NCBI GenBank assembly: GCA_002696035.1
Contig: NZQV01000006.1
Location: 62,001-126,000, forward strand
Direction: 5' to 3'
Origin: Balneola sp.
GTDB lineage: Bacteria; Bacteroidota; Rhodothermia; Balneolales; Balneolaceae
DNA length: 64,000 nucleotides
The stretch's first letter is position 1. Each line of letters begins with the position of its first letter. Position numbers and translations under genes: made by a program. Below, piece by piece: positions 1 through 9,181 of the stretch. A model generated the notes under the pieces. That model saw nothing but the letters and a program-made list of their open reading frames with translations. It did not search any database and had not been told where the DNA came from.

Positions 1-852
1 TACGATATCCCATCCCGTATCGATTCCTTAAAGTTCACTTTTCAAGTCACCAACAATAAGCCAAACCAACCCATCGAGCTTACTTCAAGACTTCTGAAGT
101 TTCGGGCCGATACTTCCATTGCCCGCCCGATGTTCTTTAATAACTATTCGTCCTCCAGTATCCAGCATCAGGGGATCGACTATGATGAATATGAGGTGAT
201 ACAGGAATCATCCCGACTTTTGGAACAACCGGGAAGCGTGATCATCGAGTTCTCATTTTCAGATCTGGACCGTGGAAATTACCGTTTAGAAGTGAGTTCT
301 GAATTAGATAGCGAAAATGAGCTATACAAAGCCCGCGATTTCAGCATCAAGAGTGAGAACTATCCGTCTCTTAAATCTCCAAAGGAACTGGCCCGCCCTC
401 TTTACTATTTAATGAATGAAGATGAATACAAGGAATTGATGAGCATCAATGATCCCAAGAAACTAAAAAGTGCTATCGACCGGTTTTGGTTATCCAATAT
501 TCAAAATTCAAACATGGCTAAAAATGTGATCTCCCAATACTATCAGCGGGTTGAGGATGCCAATAAACAATTTTCTAATTTTAAGGAAGGCTGGAAAACC
601 GATCCCGGCATGATGTATATCCTATTTGGACCTCCTATATATAGTGACCAGTTTTCCGATCAAATGTTCTGGTCCTATTCCTATAATCAGGATGATCCCG
701 AACGAAACTTCCTGTTTGTGCGTCCTAAGCTAAAGAATCGATATTTTCCTTTTAATCACTACATCCTTCAGCGAAACTCCTATTACCACACCGTCTACTA
801 TCAACAAACAGAACGCTGGAGAACAGGAACGATCTTGAATACCAATTTATAA
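1..852 (+). CDS. GWxTD domain-containing protein (5' end outside window)
   Basis: The reading frame is open from base 1, so the gene starts upstream of the window; an internal ATG at 130 is not the true start. The first residues (YDIPSRIDSLKFTFQVTNN) align with the middle of the next gene (GYDSLKFSFQVVNG), which shows that about 190 N-terminal residues are missing here. The C-terminal part carries the GWxTD signature (EGWKTDPGMMYILFGPP, about residues 199-215 of the visible part) that names this family, known mainly from Bacteroidota and related phyla. The family has no established function; members are usually secreted or lipid-anchored. It sits 19 bases before its paralog and is probably co-transcribed with it. 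The call to the family is secure; the role is unknown. Confidence 0.85.
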   Translation, partial: YDIPSRIDSLKFTFQVTNNKPNQPIELTSRLLKFRADTSIARPMFFNNYSSSSIQHQGIDYDEYEVIQESSRLLEQPGSVIIEFSFSDLDRGNYRLEVSSELDSENELYKARDFSIKSENYPSLKSPKELARPLYYLMNEDEYKELMSINDPKKLKSAIDRFWLSNIQNSNMAKNVISQYYQRVEDANKQFSNFKEGWKTDPGMMYILFGPPIYSDQFSDQMFWSYSYNQDDPERNFLFVRPKLKNRYFPFNHYILQRNSYYHTVYYQQTERWRTGTILNTNL

Positions 853-871
853 CCCCGGCTTCAAAATCAGG

Positions 872-2302
872 TTGAACACTCATACGGCTTCATATCATCC
901 CTTACTTGCACTTTCCGCTCTGCTTTCGGCACTACTATTCATGAGTGCCTGCTCCTCCAGCTATTCCGGCAAGGCTGAGATCGGGTCGGATGAGATCGTT
1001 GTTCCGGGACAGCCTTTTATTACGCTCAATGTATCCTCCAATATTACGGAAGACCAGCAGACGCAGGCTATTCTATTTATTTCCATTGAAGAAGGAAGCC
1101 TGATCTATAAAAACCAGCAGGATTCTCTGGTGAGCCGAATAGAGCTTCAGGTTGAAATTCTTTCAGAAAAAGGCACCCCACATGTCAGCGATCTGTATCA
1201 GCTATTATTAGGTAAAAGCCCGGATAGCAAATACTATGACCAAAACACCACCTATCGAAGAATCACCTATAATGTGCCTCCCGGAGATCATACCGCAAAA
1301 ATAACCATCACCGATCTGCATTCCGGACAGACGACGACCAGGCAACGAGAATTATCCATCACTGATCCTGACTCTGATGAAACAGCTCTCAGTCAAATTC
1401 GGTTTTTCAAGAAAACAACTACCACCGATCCCTTTGTGGCCGTAAATGGTTACAACATAAATATGGGGTACGATTCGCTGAAATTTTCATTCCAGGTCGT
1501 TAATGGAAACCCTGAAGACCCTGTGGAAGTAGAATCAAGGCTCATGCAATTTGAGGCTGACCTTCAACCCGCCCGGTCAATGGCTGGCAGGCAGCACAGG
1601 CGTTCTTCTTTAGTTAGTAAGGGAATCGACTATACAAAATTTGAAGTCCTTCAGTCTACAAAGCGAATATTAAACACGGGTGGAAGCGTAACCATTGAAA
1701 ATGCATTTCAGGATCTGCCCCGGGGAAATTATCGGTTTGAAGTGTCAGCTAACCAAGATGGGGAAAAGACGCTCTACGAAGTCCGTGATTTTGCAGTAAA
1801 AAGCCCGAATTATCCCCAGATCAAATCTCCCGTTGAGCTAGCGCGTCCTCTTTATTATCTAATGAATGAGAAAGAATACCAGAAATTACTCAGCATCACC
1901 GACCCTGATTCTTTAAAAAAAGCCGTTGATAACTTTTGGCTAAGTAACATAAAGAATGCTCCGAAGGCTCGGGAAATCATCAAGATGTATTATGAGAGAG
2001 TAGAGCAAGCCAACCAGCAATTCAGCAATTTTAAGGAAGGCTGGAAAACCGACCCCGGCATGATCTTTATATTATTCGGCCCTCCCCTCTACGTAGACGA
2101 AGGTTTTGGAGAAATGACCTGGTTCTATGAATTTGACACCGGAACCGAAAATCAGGGCATTTATTTCGAAGATCCACGATTTGGAAACAACAAATTCCCA
2201 TTTCACAACTTTCAGTTAGACCGCTCATCCGATTTTTTCGGCCTTCAATACCGACAAATACAATCTTGGAAAGACGGGTCTATCATATATTTAAGCCAAT
2301 AG
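872..2302 (+). CDS. GWxTD domain-containing lipoprotein
   Basis: Full-length paralog of the preceding gene, 476 residues. The N-terminus has a hydrophobic stretch ending in a lipobox (LLFMSAC, Cys at about residue 27), so it is predicted to be a lipoprotein. Residues about 40-180 look like a beta-rich domain; the GWxTD motif (EGWKTDPGMIFILFGPP) lies near residue 390. The start is a TTG at 872 with no strong Shine-Dalgarno; no nearby ATG would keep the signal peptide. Both proteins share the segments KSPxELARPLYYLMNE and FWLSNIxN. No experimental function is known to me for this family; the tandem arrangement and lipid anchor suggest a paired role at the cell envelope (inference). Confidence 0.85.
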   Translation: MNTHTASYHPLLALSALLSALLFMSACSSSYSGKAEIGSDEIVVPGQPFITLNVSSNITEDQQTQAILFISIEEGSLIYKNQQDSLVSRIELQVEILSEKGTPHVSDLYQLLLGKSPDSKYYDQNTTYRRITYNVPPGDHTAKITITDLHSGQTTTRQRELSITDPDSDETALSQIRFFKKTTTTDPFVAVNGYNINMGYDSLKFSFQVVNGNPEDPVEVESRLMQFEADLQPARSMAGRQHRRSSLVSKGIDYTKFEVLQSTKRILNTGGSVTIENAFQDLPRGNYRFEVSANQDGEKTLYEVRDFAVKSPNYPQIKSPVELARPLYYLMNEKEYQKLLSITDPDSLKKAVDNFWLSNIKNAPKAREIIKMYYERVEQANQQFSNFKEGWKTDPGMIFILFGPPLYVDEGFGEMTWFYEFDTGTENQGIYFEDPRFGNNKFPFHNFQLDRSSDFFGLQYRQIQSWKDGSIIYLSQ

Positions 2303-2453
2303 CACCCTTCTATAGTTAATAAAAAGTTAACATCCCTTTTGTTTTTAAGACGCAAACTTTTCATATTAGAAGCTGTTTGATACCCCGAGTGATTTGGTAA
2401 TAAAAAAGCTACTCTTTTCACTCTTTTAACCCCATAACTAAATCAAAGCTACT

Positions 2454-5400
2454 ATGTTTAAAAAGCTATTATTCATGATGCTTGCTTTGTTTATGTCTGC
2501 AAGTGCGTATGCACAAAGCGGTACATTAACTGGTGAGGTCACCGATGCTGAAACAGAAGAGCCCTTAATTGGAGCTACTGTTTACATTCAATCTATTCAA
2601 AAAGGTGCCCAGACTAACATTGACGGGCAATTTACTATTACAGATATACCTACAGGTACATACACTGTAAGTATAACCTACGTTGGATACCGAGCATTCG
2701 AAAGAAATATTGAAATTGGATCCGGAACCACAAACCTTAATGCAGCTCTTTCTGTAGACCTTGTTGGTCTTGATGAAGTAGTTGTAACCGGTTTTGGTAC
2801 TATTGACCGACAGGCCTTTACCGGTACTGTTGCAACCGTATCTTCAGAAAACCTGGAAAGCGTTCCAGTATCTTCTGTAACACAAGCCCTTCAGGGTAAT
2901 GCAGCGGGTGTTGTTGTAACATCTTCTACTGGTACTCCTGGTGCTGCTCAGGATATACGAATTCGTGGTTTGAGTTCTGTTAACGCCAGTACTTCTCCAC
3001 TTTTCGTTATTGATGGTGTTCCTGTCACTAACCCAGAAGCTGGTGGTGGTGCCGGAACAAGTTCTTTAGGTGCACTTTCAAGCCTTAGTAACAGCGACAT
3101 TGCATCTATCACTATCCTTAAAGATGCCGCTTCTACTGCTCCATACGGTGCCCGTGGAAGTAATGGTGTAGTTGTAATTACAACCAAACAAGGTCGTCAG
3201 GGAGCTACTACTTATTCTGCTACTATGCAGTACGGTGTAAACTCTCGTGCCGTTGAAGGCGAAGGCGCAATGAATGCTGCTGAATACGACGAATTCTACT
3301 ACGAAGCTGCCGGCAACTATTTGGACATATTAGGATATCCAAGTGACGCAGCAACTGTAGATGCTCTTTTAGGCTCTTCAGGCTGGAATGGCGAAACTGA
3401 TACAAACTGGGGAGATGTTGTTAGAAACGACAATGCTGTTCAGCAAGAATTCAGTCTTTCTGCCCGTGGCGGTAACGATGTTACCAATTTTTACGCTTCA
3501 GGTAGTGTATTTGGCCAGGAAGGACAATTAGTTGGATCAAGCTTAGACCGTATTACCGGTAGTCTTGATGTTTCTCACAGAATGGATGAAAGAGTTCGTA
3601 TTCAGAATTCCTTCAGTGGTTCTTTCGTAGAGCAAGATGGTATTCTGGAAGGTGCCGGTTACTTTGGTAGCCCGGTTCTTGCCGAGTATTTCATGCTTCC
3701 TTTTGATGAGCCTTACAACGCAGACGGCGAAATTAACAGAGACCTAAGTGTTAATATCTTCAACCCTCTGTATGTTCAGGAAAACGATATTGACAGAAAA
3801 AGAAACTATCGTATCCGAAACAACACCAAACTGGATATCAATATTGCAGAAAATCTGACTTTTAGCTCACGTTTTGCTGCCGATTATCTGGAAACAGAAG
3901 AAAAGTATTATGACAACATCTTTTACGGTGATGCTGCCGATGTTGGTGGTGCCGTTAGCGATAACAGTACCCGTAACTTCAACTATGTATGGCAAAATAC
4001 TTTAGGATATATCTGGGTTCCAAACTCTGATCATAACTTTACTTTCAAAGGTATTTCTGAAAGTCAGCGAAACTATCGCTTTTACTTAGGTGCTTTTGGT
4101 GAAGGTATTGCTGCTCCCGGACTTTACAACCTGAACACGGTTGCTTCTCCACAAGGTGTAGGTTCTTCTACAACTGACTGGGCTGTACAATCTTTCACAG
4201 GACTTGTGAACTACGGTTTCCAGGGCAAATTGTATGCTGATGCCAGTTTACGTTACGAAGGTAACTCTCGTTTCGCAGCTGATGAGCGTTGGGGTACTTT
4301 CTATGCTCTTGGATTAGGTTACGTTCTTACTGAAGAAGACTACATGCAAGATCTTGACTTCTTGACCTTCTTGAAAGTTCGTGCCTCTTACGGTAAAACC
4401 GGTAACTCCGGTGTTGGTCTTAATGAATACCAGGCAACTGTTGGTTTCAACAGCTATAACGACCGTGCTTCCATTCAGCCTTCTAACTTAGGTAACAGAA
4501 ACCTGACTTGGGAAACTGCACAGTCTGTAGATATTGGTGTTGAATTTGAGATCGCCGAAAGACTTTCCGGTAATGTTACTGTATTCCGTAAGAATAGTGA
4601 CAATCTCTTGTTTGATGTTCCTCTGTCTCGTACAACAGGACACAGCTCTCAAACCCGAAACATTGGTGAATTATATAACCAAGGTATTGAAATAGAGGCT
4701 AACTCTGACATTATTCGCACCCGCGACTTCCGCTGGAACCTCGGTGGTAACTTCAGTGCACTTTCTAACGAAGTAACTAAGCTACCTACAGACGCTAACG
4801 GAGACGACATCGAACTAACAACGGGTACCCGATACAGAGCTGTACAAGGTTACGAAGTTAGTGCATGGTACATGCAAGAGTGGGCAGGAGTAGATCCTGA
4901 CAATGGTGATCCACTATGGTACATGGATGATGGTAACGGCGGACGTACAACTACCAACGTTTATAACAATGCCGACCGTTATTACCAAGGTGCTAATGCG
5001 CTGCCAACTACTTTTGGTGGTATTAACACCCGTATTGACATCAAAGGCTTTTATGCTACAGCAAATCTTTATTACTCTTTCGGTAACAAAGTTTATGATT
5101 CCTGGGCTGGTTACATGAGATCAGATGGGCGTGTTGCAGGTGCTTTCGGGCAGTATGCACGTCAAACTGATTACTGGACACCGGACAACCCGAATGCTGA
5201 GAATCCAAAGCCAATTCTTGGAGGTAATGCTAACGCTTATTCTACCTCATCAAGATTCCTGTATGATGGAGATTTTCTAAGACTCCGTACGGTAAATATA
5301 GGTTACAACATCCCTGCTAACTACCTACAGGAAATCGGCCTTAAATCAGCAACACTCTACTTTGTTGGACAAAACCTCTGGACTCATACATTCGATGATG

Positions 5401-5498
5401 ACCTGAATTTTGATCCTGAAGTAAACGCCTCCGGATTCCTTGACTTGTTTGCAGCACCGCTCAAGTCTGTGACATTTGGCGTTAAAGTTAACTTTTAA
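2454..5498 (+). CDS. SusC/RagA-family TonB-linked outer-membrane receptor
   Basis: A 1014-residue TonB-dependent transporter that should import a large nutrient (glycan, peptide or similar) across the outer membrane using energy from TonB-ExbBD. Residues 1-20 are a signal peptide (ends SAYAQ). Residues about 22-95 form a carboxypeptidase-regulatory-like domain (GEVTDAETEEPLIGATVYI, NIDGQFTI). The plug follows with the SusC-type start DEVVVTGFGT and VPVSSVTQALQGNAAGVVV, then RIRGLSS and a long beta-barrel ending in GVKVNF with a terminal Phe. The susD-like gene begins 6 bases later, so the two are one operon. No regulator, hydrolase or peptidase gene is attached, so the substrate cannot be guessed. 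Confidence 0.95.
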   Translation: MFKKLLFMMLALFMSASAYAQSGTLTGEVTDAETEEPLIGATVYIQSIQKGAQTNIDGQFTITDIPTGTYTVSITYVGYRAFERNIEIGSGTTNLNAALSVDLVGLDEVVVTGFGTIDRQAFTGTVATVSSENLESVPVSSVTQALQGNAAGVVVTSSTGTPGAAQDIRIRGLSSVNASTSPLFVIDGVPVTNPEAGGGAGTSSLGALSSLSNSDIASITILKDAASTAPYGARGSNGVVVITTKQGRQGATTYSATMQYGVNSRAVEGEGAMNAAEYDEFYYEAAGNYLDILGYPSDAATVDALLGSSGWNGETDTNWGDVVRNDNAVQQEFSLSARGGNDVTNFYASGSVFGQEGQLVGSSLDRITGSLDVSHRMDERVRIQNSFSGSFVEQDGILEGAGYFGSPVLAEYFMLPFDEPYNADGEINRDLSVNIFNPLYVQENDIDRKRNYRIRNNTKLDINIAENLTFSSRFAADYLETEEKYYDNIFYGDAADVGGAVSDNSTRNFNYVWQNTLGYIWVPNSDHNFTFKGISESQRNYRFYLGAFGEGIAAPGLYNLNTVASPQGVGSSTTDWAVQSFTGLVNYGFQGKLYADASLRYEGNSRFAADERWGTFYALGLGYVLTEEDYMQDLDFLTFLKVRASYGKTGNSGVGLNEYQATVGFNSYNDRASIQPSNLGNRNLTWETAQSVDIGVEFEIAERLSGNVTVFRKNSDNLLFDVPLSRTTGHSSQTRNIGELYNQGIEIEANSDIIRTRDFRWNLGGNFSALSNEVTKLPTDANGDDIELTTGTRYRAVQGYEVSAWYMQEWAGVDPDNGDPLWYMDDGNGGRTTTNVYNNADRYYQGANALPTTFGGINTRIDIKGFYATANLYYSFGNKVYDSWAGYMRSDGRVAGAFGQYARQTDYWTPDNPNAENPKPILGGNANAYSTSSRFLYDGDFLRLRTVNIGYNIPANYLQEIGLKSATLYFVGQNLWTHTFDDDLNFDPEVNASGFLDLFAAPLKSVTFGVKVNF

Positions 5499-5504
5499 AG
5501 AATA

Positions 5505-6899
5505 ATGAAGATGAAGAATATTTTTAAATACACTTTTGTACTGCTCATAGCAGCAGGTATTACAACAGGTTGTGATAATTTTCTAGAACCTTCAGTTGAT
5601 CAAAACAGACCAACTGAAACGGTTGTACAATCTGCAGATGACTTGGAGGCCTTAGTTTTAGGTATCCATGATGACTTAAATCAAACTGCCCTTTATGGGC
5701 GTGACTACTACGTCTCAGCAGACGTAATGGCAGACAATGGATTTTCCAATAACAACTCCGGACGATTCATTGGACAAACACAGTTTAACTTCACAGTTAA
5801 CAGTGGTTATGCCAGCGGTGCTTGGACCGTATTTTACCAAACCATCTCTGGTGCCAATATTGTTATTAATTCGGAAGAGCTAGACGCTACTCCCCGCATT
5901 AACTACATTAAAGGCCAGGCGTATGCATTACGTGCATTTGCTCACATGAATCTGCTCCTTTCTTTTGGACAGCAGTTCACTGGAGGCGACCTTGCAGTAC
6001 CTTACATCACTACCTACAATGAAGGTAATGACCTGCCTGCTCGTGAAACACTCACCGCAGTATGGGATAAGATCAAATCTGACCTAAGCACTGCTGAAGG
6101 TCTGATGGATGCCAGCTTTGATGCCGGTGTTGTTTACATGAATACTACAGCTGTTAAAGCTCTTCAGTCTCGCGTATACCTTTATACTGGTGAGTTTGGC
6201 AATGCAGTAAATGCTGCTGATGCTATTCTCAGTGGTTACACCCCTGTGGCTTCAGGCGACTTAGCTAGTACTTGGGCCTCCGGTTCAGGTCCGAACTCGA
6301 TCTTTGAGCTTGCTTTTACCTCAACTGATCGTTTAGGTACAGACAACATCGCTCGTATCCTCCGTGACACGAACTATGGTGACGTTGAAGCTACTCAGGA
6401 TCTCTATGATTCTTACGACGCAAATGATGCTCGTTTAGGATTATTCTCTGTAGTAGGTGATACTATCCGCATGAATGGTAAATATGTTGACGAGTTAGGC
6501 TCAGACAACGTACGAATCATTCGTTATGCTGAAGTTTGGTTGAACAAAGCTGAAGCTCTTGCCCGTGAAGGCGGAGCAGCTAACTTAGCTGAAGCAGTCA
6601 GCATGATCAATACATTATCAAATGCACGCGGAAGTTCCACTGTATATGTAGTAGGACCTCAACAACAAGTTATTGATGACGTATTAGCTGAGCGACGTCT
6701 TGAACTGGCATTTGAAGGACACCGTTTATTCGACCTTCTTCGCCATGGTAAAGACATCCCTTACGTACCCTCTAAAGCTGTTAACTTCACCACCGGAGCT
6801 GACATACCTTACGGTAGTGGAATGTTAGCACTTCCAATTCCACAAAATGAAATGGATGCTAACTCTAACATGCAACAGAATACTTACTACGACAATTAG
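5505..6899 (+). CDS. SusD/RagB-family outer-membrane nutrient-binding lipoprotein
   Basis: Partner of the SusC-like receptor: a surface lipoprotein that caps the barrel and binds the substrate. The 464 residues begin with a signal peptide and lipobox (ITTGC, Cys about residue 23), followed by the typical NFLEPSVDQNRPTE start, TPR-like helices (GQAYALRAFAHMNLL) and the C-terminal SusD motif RRLELAFEGHRLFDLLRHGKDI. It is slightly short for the family (usually 480-550). Its start is 6 bases after the susC stop and a strong hairpin terminator follows, which closes a two-gene operon. Confidence 0.93.
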   Translation: MKMKNIFKYTFVLLIAAGITTGCDNFLEPSVDQNRPTETVVQSADDLEALVLGIHDDLNQTALYGRDYYVSADVMADNGFSNNNSGRFIGQTQFNFTVNSGYASGAWTVFYQTISGANIVINSEELDATPRINYIKGQAYALRAFAHMNLLLSFGQQFTGGDLAVPYITTYNEGNDLPARETLTAVWDKIKSDLSTAEGLMDASFDAGVVYMNTTAVKALQSRVYLYTGEFGNAVNAADAILSGYTPVASGDLASTWASGSGPNSIFELAFTSTDRLGTDNIARILRDTNYGDVEATQDLYDSYDANDARLGLFSVVGDTIRMNGKYVDELGSDNVRIIRYAEVWLNKAEALAREGGAANLAEAVSMINTLSNARGSSTVYVVGPQQQVIDDVLAERRLELAFEGHRLFDLLRHGKDIPYVPSKAVNFTTGADIPYGSGMLALPIPQNEMDANSNMQQNTYYDN

Positions 6900-6922
6900 T
6901 TTTAATTTGTAGTAAAATTTTC

Positions 6923-6954
6923 AAAGCCCTCATCATCCGATGAGGGCTTTTTTT
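6923..6954 (+). terminator. Rho-independent terminator after susCD
   Basis: A perfect stem AAAGCCCTCATC / GATGAGGGCTTT with a four-base loop and seven T residues lies 24 bases after the susD stop. Confidence 0.93.
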
Positions 6955-7147
6955 ATGGCTACACTTTGCTACCCTTTCCCCTAAACAGCATTTGTTTCAT
7001 TCCTCTCTCACACATTCAATGGAAAGAATTGGATTCACGCCAGCACCGGAATGTCCCAATCCTATCTTTAAAGCTCTTCACAGGTGTTTTTTTTTAGATA
7101 AAATCCTAGTAGAACGATTGATACAACTACTTCAAAAATTGAGATGC

Positions 7148-7189
7148 ATAAAAAAAAGGCTTCCTGAACTAAATCAAGAAGCCTTGTAA
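7148..7189 (-). terminator. Second copy of the tRNA-fMet terminator
   Basis: Read on the minus strand this is a hairpin (AAGGCTTCTTGA / TCAGGAAGCCTT type; here TTAGGAAGCC-like with one change) followed by eight T residues. It is a direct repeat of 7552-7592 with one substitution and one A fewer or more in the tract. It ends the GIY-YIG transcript. The rest of the 6,955-7,147 stretch shows nothing I can support; a 65-codon open frame there (6992-7189) runs into this hairpin and looks spurious. Confidence 0.8.
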
Positions 7190-7195
7190 ATCGCG

Positions 7196-7270
7196 GGGCC
7201 GCCAAAGGTCGGATGTTAGTCGGATTCGAACCTACGTCCGCCGGCTGGCGGATAAGAGCCCAACGAGCTC
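7196..7270 (-). pseudogene. tRNA-fMet-like 3' remnant
   Basis: On the plus strand two blocks match the intact tRNA-fMet gene at 7595-7667: GGATTCGAACCTACG (7222-7236, T-arm) and GAGCCCAACGAGCT (7256-7269, D-arm to anticodon stem, one mismatch). Between them the anticodon region is replaced by the palindrome TCCGCCGGCTGGCGGA. There is no 5' acceptor strand, so it cannot be a working tRNA. The GIY-YIG stop codon (TGA, 7271-7269) lies inside the D-arm match. I read it as a broken tRNA copy linked to insertion of the endonuclease gene. Confidence 0.65.
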
Positions 7271-7523
7271 ATTTATATTCCTCTTGAACTTTATCCCAAA
7301 CGTATTCCCTACCCTTCGCTGATTTTAACTGCTTTTCTCTCATCATCGCCTCTTTCTTAGTCTCAAACGCTTCTGTAAAAACCAGTTCCCAGGGGCGGTA
7401 TTTAATCGTCCATCCTTTTTTGCCCAGTTTATTATGGGACAATAGCCGCTGTTCCAGATTTGAAGTGTACCCAACGTAGATCTTGTCGTATTTAGGTGAG
7501 TAAAGCGTGTATACCGTAAACAT
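7269..7523 (-). CDS. Small GIY-YIG endonuclease
   Basis: An 84-residue single-domain GIY-YIG nuclease. The family motif appears as VYTLYSPKYDKIYVGYTSNLEQRL (Y and Y-V-G positions, conserved Arg in QRLLSHN), with the catalytic Glu in KEAMMREKQLKSAKG. Such free-standing nucleases are common in Bacteroidota and are related to UvrC N-terminal and homing-endonuclease domains; the cellular role is not known. It is inserted between an intact tRNA-fMet gene with its terminator and a broken tRNA-like copy with a second copy of that terminator, which resembles a mobile cassette at a tRNA gene (inference). Confidence 0.9.
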   Translation of the reverse strand: MFTVYTLYSPKYDKIYVGYTSNLEQRLLSHNKLGKKGWTIKYRPWELVFTEAFETKKEAMMREKQLKSAKGREYVWDKVQEEYK

Positions 7524-7551
7524 ATTTCCCCCGTCCTTATTTTTATATAGA

Positions 7552-7592
7552 CATAAAAAAAGGCTTCCTGAACTGAATCAAGAAGCCTTGTA
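7552..7592 (-). terminator. Rho-independent terminator of tRNA-fMet
   Basis: Minus strand: AAGGCTTCTTGATTCAGTTC then AGGAAGCCTT and seven T residues, beginning 2 bases after the tRNA 3' end. It is repeated almost exactly at 7148-7189. Confidence 0.88.
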
Positions 7593-7594
7593 AG

Positions 7595-7667
<73 letters not shown>

Positions 7668-7677
7668 ATGAAGTGCT

Positions 7678-7709
7678 TTAATATACGACTAATTCCTATC
7701 CGATATCAA
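7678..7709 (-). promoter_or_regulatory. Bacteroidetes-type promoter of tRNA-fMet
   Basis: Minus strand: TTG, 21 bases, then TATATTAA, ending 10 bases before the tRNA. The spacing equals that at tRNA-Leu (36404-36435). The downstream box matches TAnnTTTG in only part, so this is a prediction. Confidence 0.5.
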
Positions 7710-7788
7710 TATTAATTTCGAATTTATTTTACCAAATCTTGAGTGTTGCTTTTCCTATTTTCGGTCAAAAATTAAACCCGATCCTATT

Positions 7789-9051
7789 ATGATATCATCC
7801 CCAAAAGCTATTGAACTGGAAGACGAATTTGGCGCCCACAACTATCATCCTCTGCCCGTGGTACTCGCAAAAGGTGAAGGCGTACATGTGTGGGATCCAG
7901 AAGGAAATAAATACTATGATTTCCTCTCTGCATATTCTGCTGTTAATCAAGGGCATTGTCATCCTAAGATCACCCAAGCACTCACAGAGCAGGCTTCAAC
8001 TTTGTGCCTCACATCCAGAGCATTTTATAACAATGTTTTGGGGGAATATGAAAAGTATGTAACCGAATACTTTGGTTTTGATAAGATACTTCCCATGAAT
8101 ACCGGTGCTGAAGGGGTCGAAACGGCCATCAAGATCTGCCGAAAGTGGGCCTATGAAAAGAAAGGCATTCCTGAAGAAGAGGCGCAGATCATTGTGCTGG
8201 AAAATAACTTCCATGGGAGAACCACTACGGTCATCTCCTTTTCGAATGATCCCGATGCCCGTAAGAACTTTGGACCATACACTCCGGGCTTCATCAAAAT
8301 TCCCTACAATGATATCGCAGCTCTTGAAAAAGCTTTGGATCAACCAAATGTAGCTGGTGTACTTGCCGAACCTATTCAGGGTGAAGCGGGTGTGGTAGTT
8401 CCGGATGAGGATTACATCCCAAAAATGGCCCAACTTTGTCGCGAAAATAATGTTCTTTTTATGGCAGATGAGATCCAAACCGGAATTGCGCGTACCGGAA
8501 GTTTGCTTGCCGTCTGTGGAAATTGCACCTGTCAGGGACATTGCGAACGTCAGGACTCCTACACCAAGCCTGATCTCCTGATCCTTGGAAAAGCACTTTC
8601 CGGGGGAGCCTATCCTGTGTCGGCCGTACTTGCTGATGATCACATCATGGAAGTCATAAAACCGGGTCAGCATGGTTCTACTTATGGCGGTAATCCACTC
8701 GCCTGCAAAGTTGCTATTGCAGCATTGGATGTGGTTAAAGATGAGAACCTCGCTCAAAACGCCCGAAATCTTGGGGAGATCTTCAGAAATGAAATGCAAA
8801 AACTCGTGGATGAAACGGATCTCTTCGTTAAGGTGCGCGGACGCGGATTACTGAACGCTGTGGTCATCAACGATACTACTGAAAGCAACACCGCATGGAA
8901 CTTTTGCGTAGCTCTGAAAGACAACGGCCTTCTCGCTAAACCAACCCATGGAAATATCATCCGCTTTGCACCTCCCCTGGTAATGACGGAAGAGCAGCTG
9001 ATGGATTGCGTGGATATCATCCGGAAGACCGTTCAAGAATTCAGCTCCTGA
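7789..9051 (+). CDS. rocD: Ornithine--oxo-acid aminotransferase
   Basis: A fold-type I PLP enzyme of 420 residues that moves the delta-amino group of ornithine to 2-oxoglutarate, giving glutamate 5-semialdehyde; it joins arginine/ornithine breakdown to proline and glutamate. Evidence: [25 protein letters not shown]-type N-terminus, [28 protein letters not shown], and the PLP lysine K268 in ILGKALSGG. Unusual for the wider family is a short Cys-rich insert just before this (C243, C246, C248, C252) that could bind a metal. The gene is followed by a lysine aminotransferase on the same strand, 130 bases away. Confidence 0.92.
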   Translation: MISSPKAIELEDEFGAHNYHPLPVVLAKGEGVHVWDPEGNKYYDFLSAYSAVNQGHCHPKITQALTEQASTLCLTSRAFYNNVLGEYEKYVTEYFGFDKILPMNTGAEGVETAIKICRKWAYEKKGIPEEEAQIIVLENNFHGRTTTVISFSNDPDARKNFGPYTPGFIKIPYNDIAALEKALDQPNVAGVLAEPIQGEAGVVVPDEDYIPKMAQLCRENNVLFMADEIQTGIARTGSLLAVCGNCTCQGHCERQDSYTKPDLLILGKALSGGAYPVSAVLADDHIMEVIKPGQHGSTYGGNPLACKVAIAALDVVKDENLAQNARNLGEIFRNEMQKLVDETDLFVKVRGRGLLNAVVINDTTESNTAWNFCVALKDNGLLAKPTHGNIIRFAPPLVMTEEQLMDCVDIIRKTVQEFSS

Positions 9052-9181
9052 CCTCCTTTCCTGCGCAATAATTTATCTCAAAATATCCATTTCCAACTTT
9101 AGTGAATTTAAACGCTATTGAGGCACTCGATCTGTTTTGGTAGCTTAATGAAATAAATTCAGTAAAAAATTGGAGATGGTT

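Noticed and set aside
6992-7189. 65-codon open frame after susD
   Set aside because: It runs into the duplicated terminator hairpin, has no domain signal and lies between a terminator and a tRNA remnant; most likely chance.
7996-8799. 267-codon antisense frame inside rocD
   Set aside because: Long, but the rocD frame has all catalytic motifs and the antisense product has no recognisable domain or start signal.
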